This document shows, piece after piece, positions 10,782 through 20,691 of a stretch of DNA of 25,048 bases. The DNA comes from Condylostoma magnum (taxonomy: Eukaryota; Ciliophora; Heterotrichea; Heterotrichida; Condylostomatidae): NCBI GenBank assembly GCA_920105805.1, contig CAKKTI010000327.1:1-25048 (forward strand). The letters are read 5' to 3'. The notes below the pieces were generated by a model, which did not search any database, was not told the origin of the DNA, and worked only from the letters and a program-made list of their open reading frames with translations. Each line of letters begins with the position of its first letter. Position 1 is the first letter of the stretch. The position numbers were made by a program, and so were the translations under genes.

Positions 10782-12476
10782 ATGGAATTCTTGGAGCTTA
10801 AAAGGATTTAAGTATACGATATGATGAACAGGTAAATTTTCCCATTTCCTTAGAAATTAAGAGAGCCTGACAGATCATACAGCCATTGAAATTACCTTTT
10901 ATTAGAAATGAAGTACTTATCAAAAACAATGTAGCAGGAAAGACGATTCAAATCAGCTGTTACTTCATCTTTAGCCTCAGAAATCAACTAAACCTTATAG
11001 AAATCTAAACTTGCTGTATAAAACGCACAGAGGGCTGGATAACTTAAAGAAATTGTCAAAATTTTGAAAAAAGCTTCAGATAGGTAAGAAAATTCTCAGA
11101 TCTCAACACCAGAAACAATGGAACATGATGCATATACTGATTAAGGCAAACTGACATGAAATGGCTGTCCTTTGTTCTATAATATTGATAAGTTTTGTTT
11201 AAATGATTTGAAAAGTAAATTGCTACATGTGAAAAGCAAACTTAGACCACTTAAAGATAAAGATTTATTATTATTTACTTAAACAGGTTACAATAGTAGT
11301 TAGTTGTAAACTGAGAAAACAATTTATAAATCTTTATTAACTTTAGGAGTAAATAAACTAGCATGTAGGATATTTATTCTAGCTAATAGATTTAACCATG
11401 ATTGAAATCTTATTAGCGATATAATCCAAACTTAGTTTAGTTAAACCTGCCCTAGGGATTAGTGTGACAGTATTTACCAATTATTACTAGATTGCTTGAA
11501 AACAGGCAACTTTTACCAACTAAATTAATCTGTTGCAAATGCTAAACGGAAAAATAAGCTTGTATTAAATAACGATTTAAGTGAATAAAATATAATTGAA
11601 AATCTATGCTAGGAGTAGTATTAGAGCAATTTTTCTTTTAAGCCTAGTAATATATCTGTCAGAGATATTGCTAATTAAGTCCAGTTTTAATAATATAAAA
11701 AAGTTATGCAAATGCGTAAAGCTTATAAACCCCGGTATAATGAAATTCCCAAGTTAGTTATTCCTGAAATTCTATCAAAACATATTTCAAGTATAAGAAA
11801 TTAAATGTAGTTTATATAGTTTTTTAATAGTTAAATTTAAATGTGAAAATCTAATGACAATAGCTCTGATTAAAAATAATTATAAAAACCCTTGAGAAAG
11901 ATGATAGGAAAAACGAATGTGCATAGTCAAAAGTATTTAAAAGCTAGAGAAAGTTTGAAAAGTAGCAAGTAAAAGCAAGATAAAGCTCGTATTAGCTTTT
12001 CAGGTAACAAATTTGAATTATTTGAAAAACCTTTGTAGTATGCTAATATTTTTATTTAAGAGATACTATAAGACTCCAAATACCCTAAGTATTTGTTTGA
12101 GGTAAGCTAAACACCTAGTTATAATGGTAATATTCCTTATACTCCTTCTAATAACTTAAATTCTCCTTCTTTTATTTAAAGAGAAAAACGAATAGAAACT
12201 TCAGCTAAACGCGTAAAATATGCAGAGAATAATACTTTAATAGCCTAGGAATCATGATTTGAAGTAAAAGAAAAAATAACTAATTCTGACTTTTATAGGA
12301 AATTATCCGAATAAAAGATAAAATAACTTAACAATTTTGTAAGTAACACAGATATAAAAATAAAGTAACAGCTTTTTAACTCTCCTAAACCACAAACCCA
12401 AAGCAACAAATTATAAGGTCTTAAAAGAGCTCTAAGTCCTAATAAACTTAAAGGGCAAAGAAGACTAAAGTTTTAA
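10782..12476 (+). CDS. HSA-SANT chromatin protein (Eaf1/p400-like subunit without ATPase)
   Basis: 564 residues. An HSA-like helix at about 33-75 (SYSHWNYLLLEMKYLSKTMQ, then QERRFKSAV) matches the W..LL.EM..L....ERR pattern that binds actin-related proteins in chromatin complexes. A Myb/SANT-like domain at about 190-235 includes FNHDWNLISDIIQ and TCPRDQCDSIYQLLL. The remainder is Ser/Lys/Gln-rich and basic. There is no Snf2 helicase region, so it resembles Eaf1/Vid21, the scaffold of NuA4 acetyltransferase, rather than the SWR1/INO80/p400 ATPases. The Trp residues in both domains are TGA. It ends at TAA 12474-12476, and RPL36 starts 51 nt downstream on the same strand. Domain calls are by eye; the Eaf1 identity is an inference. 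Confidence 0.65.
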
Positions 12477-12527
12477 ATAATTTAACTGCACTTTATATAC
12501 ATTTGTTTGGCAATAATTAATTAAAAT

Positions 12528-12860
12528 ATGGTTCGGCCTGGAAAGAGCACTAAGAGATCCGGTAAAAGAGCAAAGGCCATGGTTAGAGGTCACGCTATAA
12601 CTAAGCTAAATACAGTAGCCAAGGAACCATCATCAGATAAAGGCCGACTTGGCAAGCGTGTTGGACTAGTAAGAAAAGTTATAAGAGATGTTTCAGGTTT
12701 TGCTCCATACGAAAAAAGAGTAATGGATCTCATCCAGGCCGGAGGAAAAGATGAGAAAAAAGCTCTTAAATTATGCAAAAAGAGATTGGGAACTCATCAA
12801 AGAGGAATGAAAAAGAGGGAATCTTTAAGAGCTGTTCTTCAGTCTATGAGAAAACATTAG
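12528..12860 (+). CDS. RPL36: 60S ribosomal protein eL36
   Basis: A 110-residue cytosolic large-subunit protein, very basic. It has the family's RGKRAKAMVRGHAI-like N-terminus, the core VRKVIRDVSGFAPYEKRVMD, the RALK-like KKALKLCKKRLGTH, and the C-terminal MKKRESLRAVLQSMRKH. Length matches the family (about 100-105 plus a short N-terminal extension). It ends at TAG 12858-12860 exactly where homologues end. Reading that TAG as Gln would add an unrelated tail up to a TGA in the 3' end of the neighbour. Codon use is more GC-rich and Gln uses CAA/CAG rather than TAA/TAG, as expected for a highly expressed gene. RPA49 converges from the other strand with 40 nt between stops. Confidence 0.97.
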   Translation: MVRPGKSTKRSGKRAKAMVRGHAITKLNTVAKEPSSDKGRLGKRVGLVRKVIRDVSGFAPYEKRVMDLIQAGGKDEKKALKLCKKRLGTHQRGMKKRESLRAVLQSMRKH

Positions 12861-12900
12861 CTTAGTTAAGTACTTTGTGATAATGTGAAATAACTACTAA

Positions 12901-14034
12901 TCATCTTCTCCTGATTCTTTTTAGGTTTATTGTAGGAAATTTTAAGGGAGCTGTGAGTATGCATATGTTATCCTTTCCTATTTTCCCACCTATGGATTTT
13001 GAGTAGACCACCATGCGCTTATACGGGATTTTTACCTCCTCAGACAGTTTTCTTAGATCAAGGCTGAAATTTTGTATAATCAGCCCGCAAATGATTAAAT
13101 GGCAGATTAACTTATCAGCTAAGCTCCTATCTCTAAGATATCTTCCAATATTCTTCTTCCTTTTATAAAACTACTCCAAAGCAAAAGCTTCTGCTATGAT
13201 AAAATCGCTTAAAATCTGATCATCTGTAACATTTTTAACCGGTTAATGTGAGTGAACTTAGCATAGTTAAACAAGCTGGGAGAAGTAGATGATTAATTTC
13301 TGTTTATCTTTATCCTACTAGCCATAATTAACTAATAAATCCATGCAGTACTCATCTAAATAGTCCCCTAATTCACTCTAAACCCTCCTATTCTACACAA
13401 TTTTATCAATCCAAGCACAACTCATTTCATCTCGCACATCATCAGGCAAAATTCCACATACAGGGTAAATGTCCTAGGCAGTCTCAGCCAGCAGGTTATA
13501 CTTAGGTAAACTCTGGTCATTCACATCCTACTGAATAATCTCATCATTACTTTCCTCCCTGGGCCGCTTCTTAATCAACTAAAGTGCAGTCTCAGCCTAT
13601 GCAACATCACCTTATCCAATTTGTCTCTCTTTCATGGCCTAGGCACGTCTTTTACTTAGCTTAGAGCCAAAGGTCTAAAGTAAAGCTTATTGCTGCTCCT
13701 AGGGATCTAGACTAGTAATAACCACATCTTAATTCATTTCAGCATCCTGAGTCAAAGTCAAGCAGGATTCAGCGTCTGTGACACATAGGTTCTTTTGTAT
13801 TTAGATTCCTATAAAATACCTATGATTCTGCTTCTTAGTAGACCACTAACCTATATTCCGTCCAGTTAGTTTAATGTTCTCATGCTGGGCTGAAAGCTTA
13901 ACTATTTTGTTATTAGCTTTACTAACACTCAGCTCATACTCAAAATCTATGTTCTGAGGAGGATTTTGAGGAAAACTTACTAAAAACAAGCCAGATTTGC
14001 TAGAATTGTGCTTTTTGAACTAAACTTTACTCAT
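12901..14034 (-). CDS. POLR1E: RNA polymerase I subunit RPA49
   Basis: 377 residues. The N-terminal dimerisation part (LFLVSFPQNPPQNIDFEYEL, IKLTGRNIGQW) is followed by the signature linker TFGSKLSKRRAQAMKERQIG. The C-terminal tandem winged-helix region includes AETAQDIYPVCGILPDDV, DYLDEYCMDLLVN and LADKLICHLIICGLIIQNFS. RPA49 with RPA34 stabilises the polymerase I initiation and elongation complex in the nucleolus. The start ATG (14034-14032) overlaps the TGA of the upstream carrier gene as ATGA; no good later start exists. It ends with a basic stretch (KRIRRR) at TGA 12903-12901. Gln are largely TAA/TAG, and the Trp in this gene are TGG. Next to RPL36, it puts two ribosome-production genes tail to tail. 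Confidence 0.85.
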
Positions 14035-14816
14035 TTATTACTAATTAGGTAGTCATTAAGAGTTTCAAATGTCCCGAAAAATAAGGTTCCTGCTAGCATA
14101 GTATAGCCTACTCTTACCCATACGGATCTGTAGAAAGCCTGTAGTCCTTCTTTTTAGTATATATCCCGGATTGCTTGCAATGTTCCGTGCGGGTTTCAGT
14201 TGTTTACCATTATCCGAGTTTTTGCAACATCTATAGGAGTAGTGATTAGAGAGGCTATTCCTCCAGCTATTGCGCCATTGAGGAAGTTTGTTACATAATT
14301 TCTTTCGGCATTGTTTCTGAGAAACTCCCAAATTAAGCATTGAAGTATATCAAATTAGATGTTTCTAGAAACTAAAAAAGGAAGTCCTTTGTAAAAGCCT
14401 AATAACCCTTGGGATTATCAAGCGTGTCTACTGGCCTCGAATGATGATCTGAATTTTCCGGCTTAGAGCTGCTGTTTTATCAGCTCAAAGGGATTTTTAA
14501 GTATTGCAGCTGATATACTGGCAACTGATGCAGCTGATATGTCTTGAACTGATTTGTTGTGTATATGTAGGTATGAAAGCACATGCTTAGTACTTCAATA
14601 ATTAATTCAGAATACAGCAGCACAGGGAAAGGCGGCTATAGATGTTGGGGCTATACCATTAAACAGTCTTCTTAGTGATATGGCTTTTTATCTATCTTAC
14701 AATTATAACAGGGTTTTAAACGAATCAAGGGGGTATAAAGCAACTTCTACAACTAAGCCAGATAATCCCCCAGCTATCAAATGATTAGTTATGTTATTAG
14801 AAGAAGCTTAACTCAT
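14031..14816 (-). CDS. SLC25A26: Mitochondrial carrier, S-adenosylmethionine carrier-like
   Basis: 261 residues with three tandem carrier repeats. Signature motifs are PLDSFKTLLQ (repeat 1), a modified NPFELIKQQLQ (repeat 2) and PIDVAKTRIM (repeat 3), each preceded by small-residue helices such as AGGLSGLVVEVALY and GAIAGGIASLITT. Features AFPCAAVFW and LLGFYKGLPFLVSRNIQFD resemble the SAM carrier branch (SLC25A26/Pet8), which exchanges cytosolic SAM for S-adenosylhomocysteine across the inner membrane. Other substrates are possible. Several Trp are TGA (FWINYW, RHAW, NNW), yet the gene also ends at a TGA (14033-14031) right after DYLISNK. That TGA overlaps the ATG of RPA49 on the same strand. 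Confidence 0.88.
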
Positions 14817-15062
14817 ATTTCTAATTTTTGTAAAGGTATTTCTGATGATCAATTTTTATAGTTTCATAAGTGGTATATAGTTAATTCATCAATGAAAACG
14901 AAGCTTATTGTATACAGTGCATTCAATATGATAAACTAGTAGTTTTATTAAAATTAAGATTTTATGTATGGGCTAAGAGACTTAAAATTTATGACCTGCA
15001 ATTATAAAGATATCTAATCATTATCTTTGAAATAATTTAGTATATTTTTTATATTAAAAATA
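14817..15062 (-). promoter_or_regulatory. Upstream region of the carrier gene, downstream of tRNA-Ile
   Basis: 246 AT-rich bases without a recognisable gene. It contains the tRNA's T-run terminator at its upper end and presumably the carrier gene promoter. Confidence 0.4.
15056..15060 (-). terminator. Pol III T-run terminator of tRNA-Ile
   Basis: Five T on the minus strand begin two bases after the tRNA discriminator base, the usual RNA polymerase III stop. Confidence 0.8.
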
Positions 15063-15136
15063 TGGTCCCAGTGAGGCTCGAACTCACGACCTCTGCGTTA
15101 TCAGCACAGCGCTCTAACCAACTGAGCTATAGGACC
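15063..15136 (-). tRNA. tRNA-Ile (anticodon GAU)
   Basis: A full cloverleaf on the minus strand. The 7-bp acceptor is GGTCCTA/TGGGACC with discriminator A and no encoded CCA. The D arm is GCTC...GAGC. The anticodon stem CTGTG/CGCAG has loop CTGATAA, giving anticodon GAU. The T arm is GTGAG/CTCAC with TTCGAGC. The A box (TAGCTCAGTTGG) and B box (GTTCGAGCC) are intact and there is no intron. Cytosolic eukaryotic tRNA-Ile usually carries AAU (read as IAU); GAU is the bacterial/organellar norm and occasional in nuclear genomes. It sits 31 nt downstream of the PKG stop on the same strand. Confidence 0.95.
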
Positions 15137-15167
15137 AACTAAAGAACACTTGTTTACTATTTATTAA

Positions 15168-17870
15168 TTAAAAATCTGCATCCCAGTTCAAAGGTGAGGA
15201 TCTTATACTGAGTGCTAACCCTTGCTAACTCTAATTTGACGTATTGAGCTATTCTTGCAGAAAAGATTTAATACTCTATTAATTTCTCAAGGAATTTCGA
15301 ATTTCTACCTAAAAACTGTCAGGTGTTGTACAATAAGGCATTTTTACCTTTCTAAGTACTAAATCATTCTAATTAAAATTTACCCAGTGAATATTAGAAA
15401 AGAATCTATGCCTTTTAAGTTTCTCTGAATTTCCTTTTAACCTAAGAACAGGGTTTTTGTTAAGAAGCTGGTTGATTAAACTCTTCGCTTTTGTACTAAT
15501 ACTTCTACGTTAAAAGCTTATTTCATTAGTACAAATCTCTTTGTATATAACATAAGGGTCATCTTTATTTGCCCCGAACGGTAAAAATCCTAATAAAAAC
15601 TCATAAAGCACAATTCCTAGACTCCAATAATCAGCACTGAACCCATAGCCTTTATTAGTAACTATTTCAGGAGCCATGTAATGAGGAGTTCCTACTACTG
15701 TGTAAGTGCGACTCTCAATAAACTTTGCAGTACCAAAATCTATCAATTTGGGGTATCCATCGGGCTCAATCATTATATTCTCCGGCTTTAAATCCCTGTA
15801 TATAATCTTCCTTTCATGAAGATGCTCTAAGATTAAAATCAAGCAGGCAATATACTTAGCAGATTATTCATCATCTAGTATATTCAATTCTCTAAGAACA
15901 TCAAATAAATCATTACCTTGAATAAACTCCATTAGAAAACAAACACTTCTGGGACATTTAAACGTTCTAATTAAACTTAAGATCAAACTATGATTCAAAC
16001 TCATCATGATTTGTCTTTCTAATATGATGTTTTAGAACATTTTAAACTGTGCTATTTTTTCCTTGTAAACTACTTTAAGTGCGTAGAGATTTTAATTAAG
16101 ATCAGTTACTAGATACACATCGCCGAACATTCCTTATCCAAGTAACTTTACATAAAACAGATCCTATAATTCAATATTAAGGTCTTGAAATAGTATCCGT
16201 TAATTTAGAATTTTTATCACTTTTTAATTTATAACGCTTTAAAATTGATTATTTTTTAATATTCAGCATTCTACATTTCCACTAGCTACTGCAGTTGCTG
16301 ATCTTACAGAATCTTATAATAGAGCTCTTTCTCCGAAATAATCATATATAGTGATTGTTCGAACTAAAGCATCATCTTTCAATATATTCACGTTTCCTGA
16401 TTTAATTATATATAGAGATTTTCCACATTGCTACTACTAAAAAATGACTTATTGATCAGAGAATGCTTTAGATTTGATGGATTTTGCTAAATTGGCAAGT
16501 TATTCATGAGGAATTTCTTATAGAAAGTATATTTTTTTCATTGCATTAACTTTTTTGTTTAATTCTAATACTTCACTTAAAGTACCCTCAATCATTTACT
16601 CGAATTCTTCTCTAGATAGAATCACTGCATATGTTTATGTGACTGAGATAAGTGAAGTTTAGTATTCCAATTCAGGCTTAGTTTTTAATAATTACTCATC
16701 AATACATGCAATCTGATCCATAATTTCATCATCTTATTCCCATTTCACTGAGCCTTTAGCAATAATAACCAGCTATTACCCCTTAATTTACCCAGATTCT
16801 AAAATTTTCTAATTGGGTTAGTACAAATCTATTTGTGTATTATTGGCTATTTTATTAATTTAATCAAAAGTTAGTCCATTTAGATCCTTACTTGATTCTA
16901 TTGCTATCTTGACTGAATTTCTTAATATAATAGATTACAATTCTTCACCTAAAACATTATTAAGATTATCCCTACTAATAGACAGACATTTAACATCAGT
17001 TTAAGCAATAACAGTAGCGGTTCTAGGAGAATTGTATAATAAAGCCTATTCCCCAAAATAATCGCCTTTTTCCATTCTTCTTATTTCATTTCCTTTCTAA
17101 TAGCATGAAACTTCCCCTTCTTTTATTATATAGAGCAGATCTCCAGGGTCACCTTCAATAACAATGCTGGTCTAACTAGCATATTTAGTTGTCATAAGCT
17201 AACTCATTAATAACTCCTACTGCTCCTGATTTAAAGCATTAAAAAGTTCGACATTCTATAAGAACTATAAGTTTTCGCTATAGTTCATTACATTAATCTA
17301 CTCAGTTGCATTTCTAAACGATTGTCTATCTAGTCCCCAAAGAGCTGCTCTCTCTAATGTCACTATAGTAGCTGTCCGGGATGTATCATGAAGTAAAGCT
17401 AACTCTCCGAAACTATCTCCTGATCTTAATATTTGTTTAGCTTATCCGTTTATGTAAACTTACAGCTTGCCGCCTTATACAACATAAAAGTTTAAAGCAT
17501 GGCTGCCTTGTTTCACTACTAGTTCATTTGCTTTCAGTGAATAGTGAAGCATTTTAACTATTAGAATGTCTAAATAAGCGTGATCTAATCCTTAAAAAAT
17601 AAAGTGCTTTTTAAGAGCTCGTTTAATCATAGCTCTATCCCTATCCGTCTTGTTGCGCTCGGATATCATAGCATTTTTAGCTTCATTTATTTACGAATTT
17701 GAGTAAGCATTGATTACATGTTTACTCTTACGCCTTATCTTTTAGGCTTTTTAAATATCAGAGAGTTGGACTTCTGCAGTTAGTTGTCTCTAGGTTTCTT
17801 TGAAGTATAAATCTTTCTCCTTGTGAATATATGACTTAGACTTCTTCTAGCATCCACAACCTTACCCCAT
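15168..17870 (-). CDS. PKG: cGMP-dependent protein kinase (PKG) with four cyclic-nucleotide domains
   Basis: 900 residues with no intron. The start MGQGCGCQKKSKS offers Gly2 for myristoylation and Cys for palmitoylation, so membrane attachment is likely. Cyclic-nucleotide domains: A about 95-195 ([16 protein letters not shown] at 154), B about 215-315 ([16 protein letters not shown] at 272), C about 325-435 lacking the phosphate-binding FGE...R cassette, and D about 450-545 ([16 protein letters not shown] at 512). The AGC kinase domain has GQGMFG at 578, ALK599, YRDLKPEN at 691, DFG at 711 and GTPHYMAPE at 727. The C-terminus ends WDADF like the WDIDF of PKGs, immediately followed by TAA (15170-15168). 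Trp in VECWIL is TGA. The four-domain layout with a degenerate C matches apicomplexan PKG. It diverges from the K+ channel gene. Confidence 0.95.
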
Positions 17871-17990
17871 TGTTTTAATTACTTAGAAATTTTTTAATAA
17901 ACCAAATAGTGAGCTAATCTATTGCGATATATACTGGAATGAATATGCTGACAATCTATAAAATTGTAATCCATATGTTAGATATTTAAA
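17871..17990. promoter_or_regulatory. 120-nt divergent promoter (PKG / K+ channel)
   Basis: The only sequence between two opposite start codons at 17870 and 17991, so both promoters lie here. No named element recognised. The pairing of a cGMP kinase with a cyclic-nucleotide-type channel suggests possible co-regulation, which is inference. Confidence 0.5.
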
Positions 17991-19940
17991 ATGGACACTT
18001 TGTAGTAAGAAAGCTTAAACAATGAAATTTTCCCAAATGAGACAAAAATACTATAGGCAAAATCCATGAAAAAAATTGAATCTTTTATGATAACGAGGTA
18101 ATCAAACAGTAATTTTGGGTAAATAAAACTAAGCAAATTCAGTTTACGTCAAAGTCCTTTTGTAATAGAAGCTGATTCATATACTAGACTTGTTTGAGAT
18201 GTTTTAGTTTTAACGTCGATTATGTACTAAGCCTTAATACTGCCTTATTCCATAGCCTTTGGCTTATCTGATAATATTATCTGAGGAATTATATAGTTAA
18301 CATAGGATTGTATATTTTTATTTGATATAATACTAAACTTCAATACAACTTACATTTAAAGCGGATTTATTATCAGAAACAGAATGCTGATCTCTATTAA
18401 CTATATAAAGTCCTGATTTTTAATAGACCTCATAGCTAGTGTTCCTTACAATTGGATCTTTGAATTTCCTCTTGATTAAGATCATTCAAAGACAGAAGAT
18501 AGCTCTCTTTATCAAGCTCCGTATCTGCTTAGAGTATTTCGTGTAGTAAGACTAGCCAAAATGCTGAAATTGATAAAACTGACTAAGCTTAAATGATTGC
18601 TGATAAGATTCCAGGATTTCTTATATACAGTCAACTTATCAATTTTACTTATGTTTCTTAGGTTAATATCAATCACTTTTTTCATTGCTCATTGATCTGC
18701 CTGTATGTGGTATTACTTTTCAACAATAGAAGCTTATGAAACTTATGAAGTGTGAAAAAATGTATACTTTAATGATATACAAGAGTAAACTAGTCCCTTC
18801 TATAGGTATATATCTTCCCTTTATTGAGCTGTAACTACAATGATTACTGTTGGCTATGGGGATATTACTCCTTAAACCAATATTGAAACTATTTACACTA
18901 TTATTACAATGGTGCTATCATGCGGAATATTTGCATTTGTGATTTCTTCCCTTTTAGACTTTTTAACACAAACTTAGACTGAGAAATTGTAGTACCAGAA
19001 CAATTTGCAGGCTATGAATAAGTTTTTAATGCAGCATGATATTCCCTACTCGCTAAGGTATAAAGTTTATAGATATCTGGAGTATAATTTTGAAAATAAT
19101 GAGTAAAATTTAAACTCTGAAAAAGGAATATTGCAATTTTTAAGTGGAAGTTTGAAAAAAGAAGTAATTGACCATGTTTAAGGCTCTACTATCAAAAATT
19201 ATACTGTATTTTAAAAGCTGAATTTACAGATTGATCATAATTCTATAATGAAGATTTTAAATAGCTTGACATATGCTCCTGCAGATGAAGTAATGACAGA
19301 AGGAAGTATTAAAAGGTAATTATACTTCGTCTATACAGGAAAAGTATCAGTGGTGTACAAAAAGTCAAATTGTTTTATAAAAGAATTATCAGTTCTAGAC
19401 AGTTTTGGTGAAATCGGTTTTTTTAGCGGATTTTAACGATCCTCTACAGTAATTTGTCAAGAATTCTGCACTCTTTTATAACTTGACTATGATTTATTCA
19501 TTAAAGAATGCATAAAACATGAGAAAGATTTGTAGATTTTGAATAATATTGAAAGAATGACATGCCAGCAAGATTTTTCTTGTCTTGGAATAAACTGCTA
19601 CTTATGCTTTAAATTAGGACACGTAGCTGTATAATGTAAGTACTTAAGGCCTAAGAATTACAATACACATTAATTCGGTAAGCAAAGGATATACGAATCA
19701 AAATTAATAGGAAATTATGGAGTAGTAGGAAGAGGTAAAAATTTCGAAAGAAAATAGAGAATATACTAAAATTAAAGCTATAAGATACCAGTATTACAAA
19801 GATAACAAGACTTAAGGCTAGAAGATGCAATTAAGTCCTTTTTAAATTAAGAATAAGAAGCTGTGAATAATCAAATTTAAAAACGTTAAAGTTAATATGA
19901 ATTGATAATAGATTCCTCAGACTCGGAAGATAGTAATTAG
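17991..19940 (+). CDS. Voltage/cyclic-nucleotide-type K+ channel with CCHC zinc knuckle
   Basis: 649 residues of the CNG/HCN/EAG superfamily. Six membrane segments span about 75-330. The S4 has repeated basic residues (LLRVFRVVRLAKMLKLIK). The pore helix SSLYWAVTTMITVGYGDITP carries the K+ filter GYGD at 288-291. A C-linker is followed by a cyclic-nucleotide-binding-like domain (about 390-510, SFGEIGFFSGFQRSSTV at 472) that keeps FGE and an Arg. After it comes a retroviral-type zinc knuckle, C-x2-C-x4-H-x4-C (CYLCFKLGHVAVQC, 536-549), then a Gln/Lys-rich tail ending SDSEDSN. Most Trp are TGA (for example LYWAV). The stop is placed at TAG 19938-19940; ATP11 begins 20 nt downstream. Such channels set membrane potential and ciliary beating in ciliates. 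Confidence 0.9.
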
Positions 19941-19960
19941 TATAATTTCATAAAATGTAA

Positions 19961-20566
19961 ATGGCTTAAAGGTTCTTCTCGTTTACATATCCTTGCCCAA
20001 GGAACTTAAGAGAAATTGTAAAACTTTCACTTATAGAACGAGAACCACCCTTCCAAATAAAAGAAATTTGAAAAACATACCACAAAGACAGACTGTAGAA
20101 TGTTTCTACTACATTAGATCATAAGTAATACAATATAATTGAAAAAAGAACCAAATAATCCCCGTTTTTTATATTTCCAGTAAGAAGAGGTGAAGGTCAT
20201 TTCATATTGCTGTTGTAGGCGTAGGGCAAATCTAATCTTTTTACATTTTTAGAAGATTATAAGAAATCGCCATTGGCTGCTATCCCGTATTTTGTTTTAA
20301 CTTTATTTGATGAGATTTTAGTGAAGAAGTAAATTGTACCTGTTAGGGGAGATATTGTTAATTTTAATGTTACAAGGCAAGAGGCTTAGATACTCATGGA
20401 AGCTTATATCGCTCATTATTTAGAAACTGGGCTATATGAAGATACTATTATGAAGTTCAATCATAGTCCAGAGACTTTCAAGCATGAACAATTTTTAAAG
20501 CAGTATTTCGAGAGATTTAATTAGGTAATTGGGATTATTGGTATATTAGAGAAATACTCTTTATAG
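19961..20566 (+). CDS. ATPAF1: Mitochondrial F1-ATPase assembly factor ATP11
   Basis: About 201 residues. The N-terminus MAQRFFSFTYPCPRNLREIV suits mitochondrial import. ATP11-domain features are IKEIWKTYHKDR, the strand SPFFIFPVRRGEGHFILLLQ, then PYFVLTLFDEIL, VPVRGDIVNFNVTRQEAQIL and a closing helix near PETFKHEQFLKQY. ATP11 holds the F1 beta subunit until it joins alpha. The stop is TAG 20564-20566, or TAG 20576-20578 two-three codons later. No in-frame TGA occurs until well inside the FIGNL1 coding region, so TAG or TAA must terminate. It lies between the K+ channel (20 nt upstream) and FIGNL1 (ATG 20692). Confidence 0.8.
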
Positions 20567-20691
20567 TCTATCTTATAGTATTACCACCTACAAATAATTA
20601 TAGTATACCTGAGTAGTAAATAGGGATGGATTTTTAAAAACTTTAATTACTAATAAATGCATAAGACACACTGTAAGATAATTTTCAAATA

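Noticed and set aside
14065-14340. A separate 91-codon minus-strand open frame
   Set aside because: It is a shifted frame inside the mitochondrial carrier gene, whose own frame holds the carrier signatures.
19596-19637. CCHC knuckle as a remnant of a retroelement gag gene
   Set aside because: It is in frame with the channel, without other element parts or repeats nearby, so it is read as part of the host channel.
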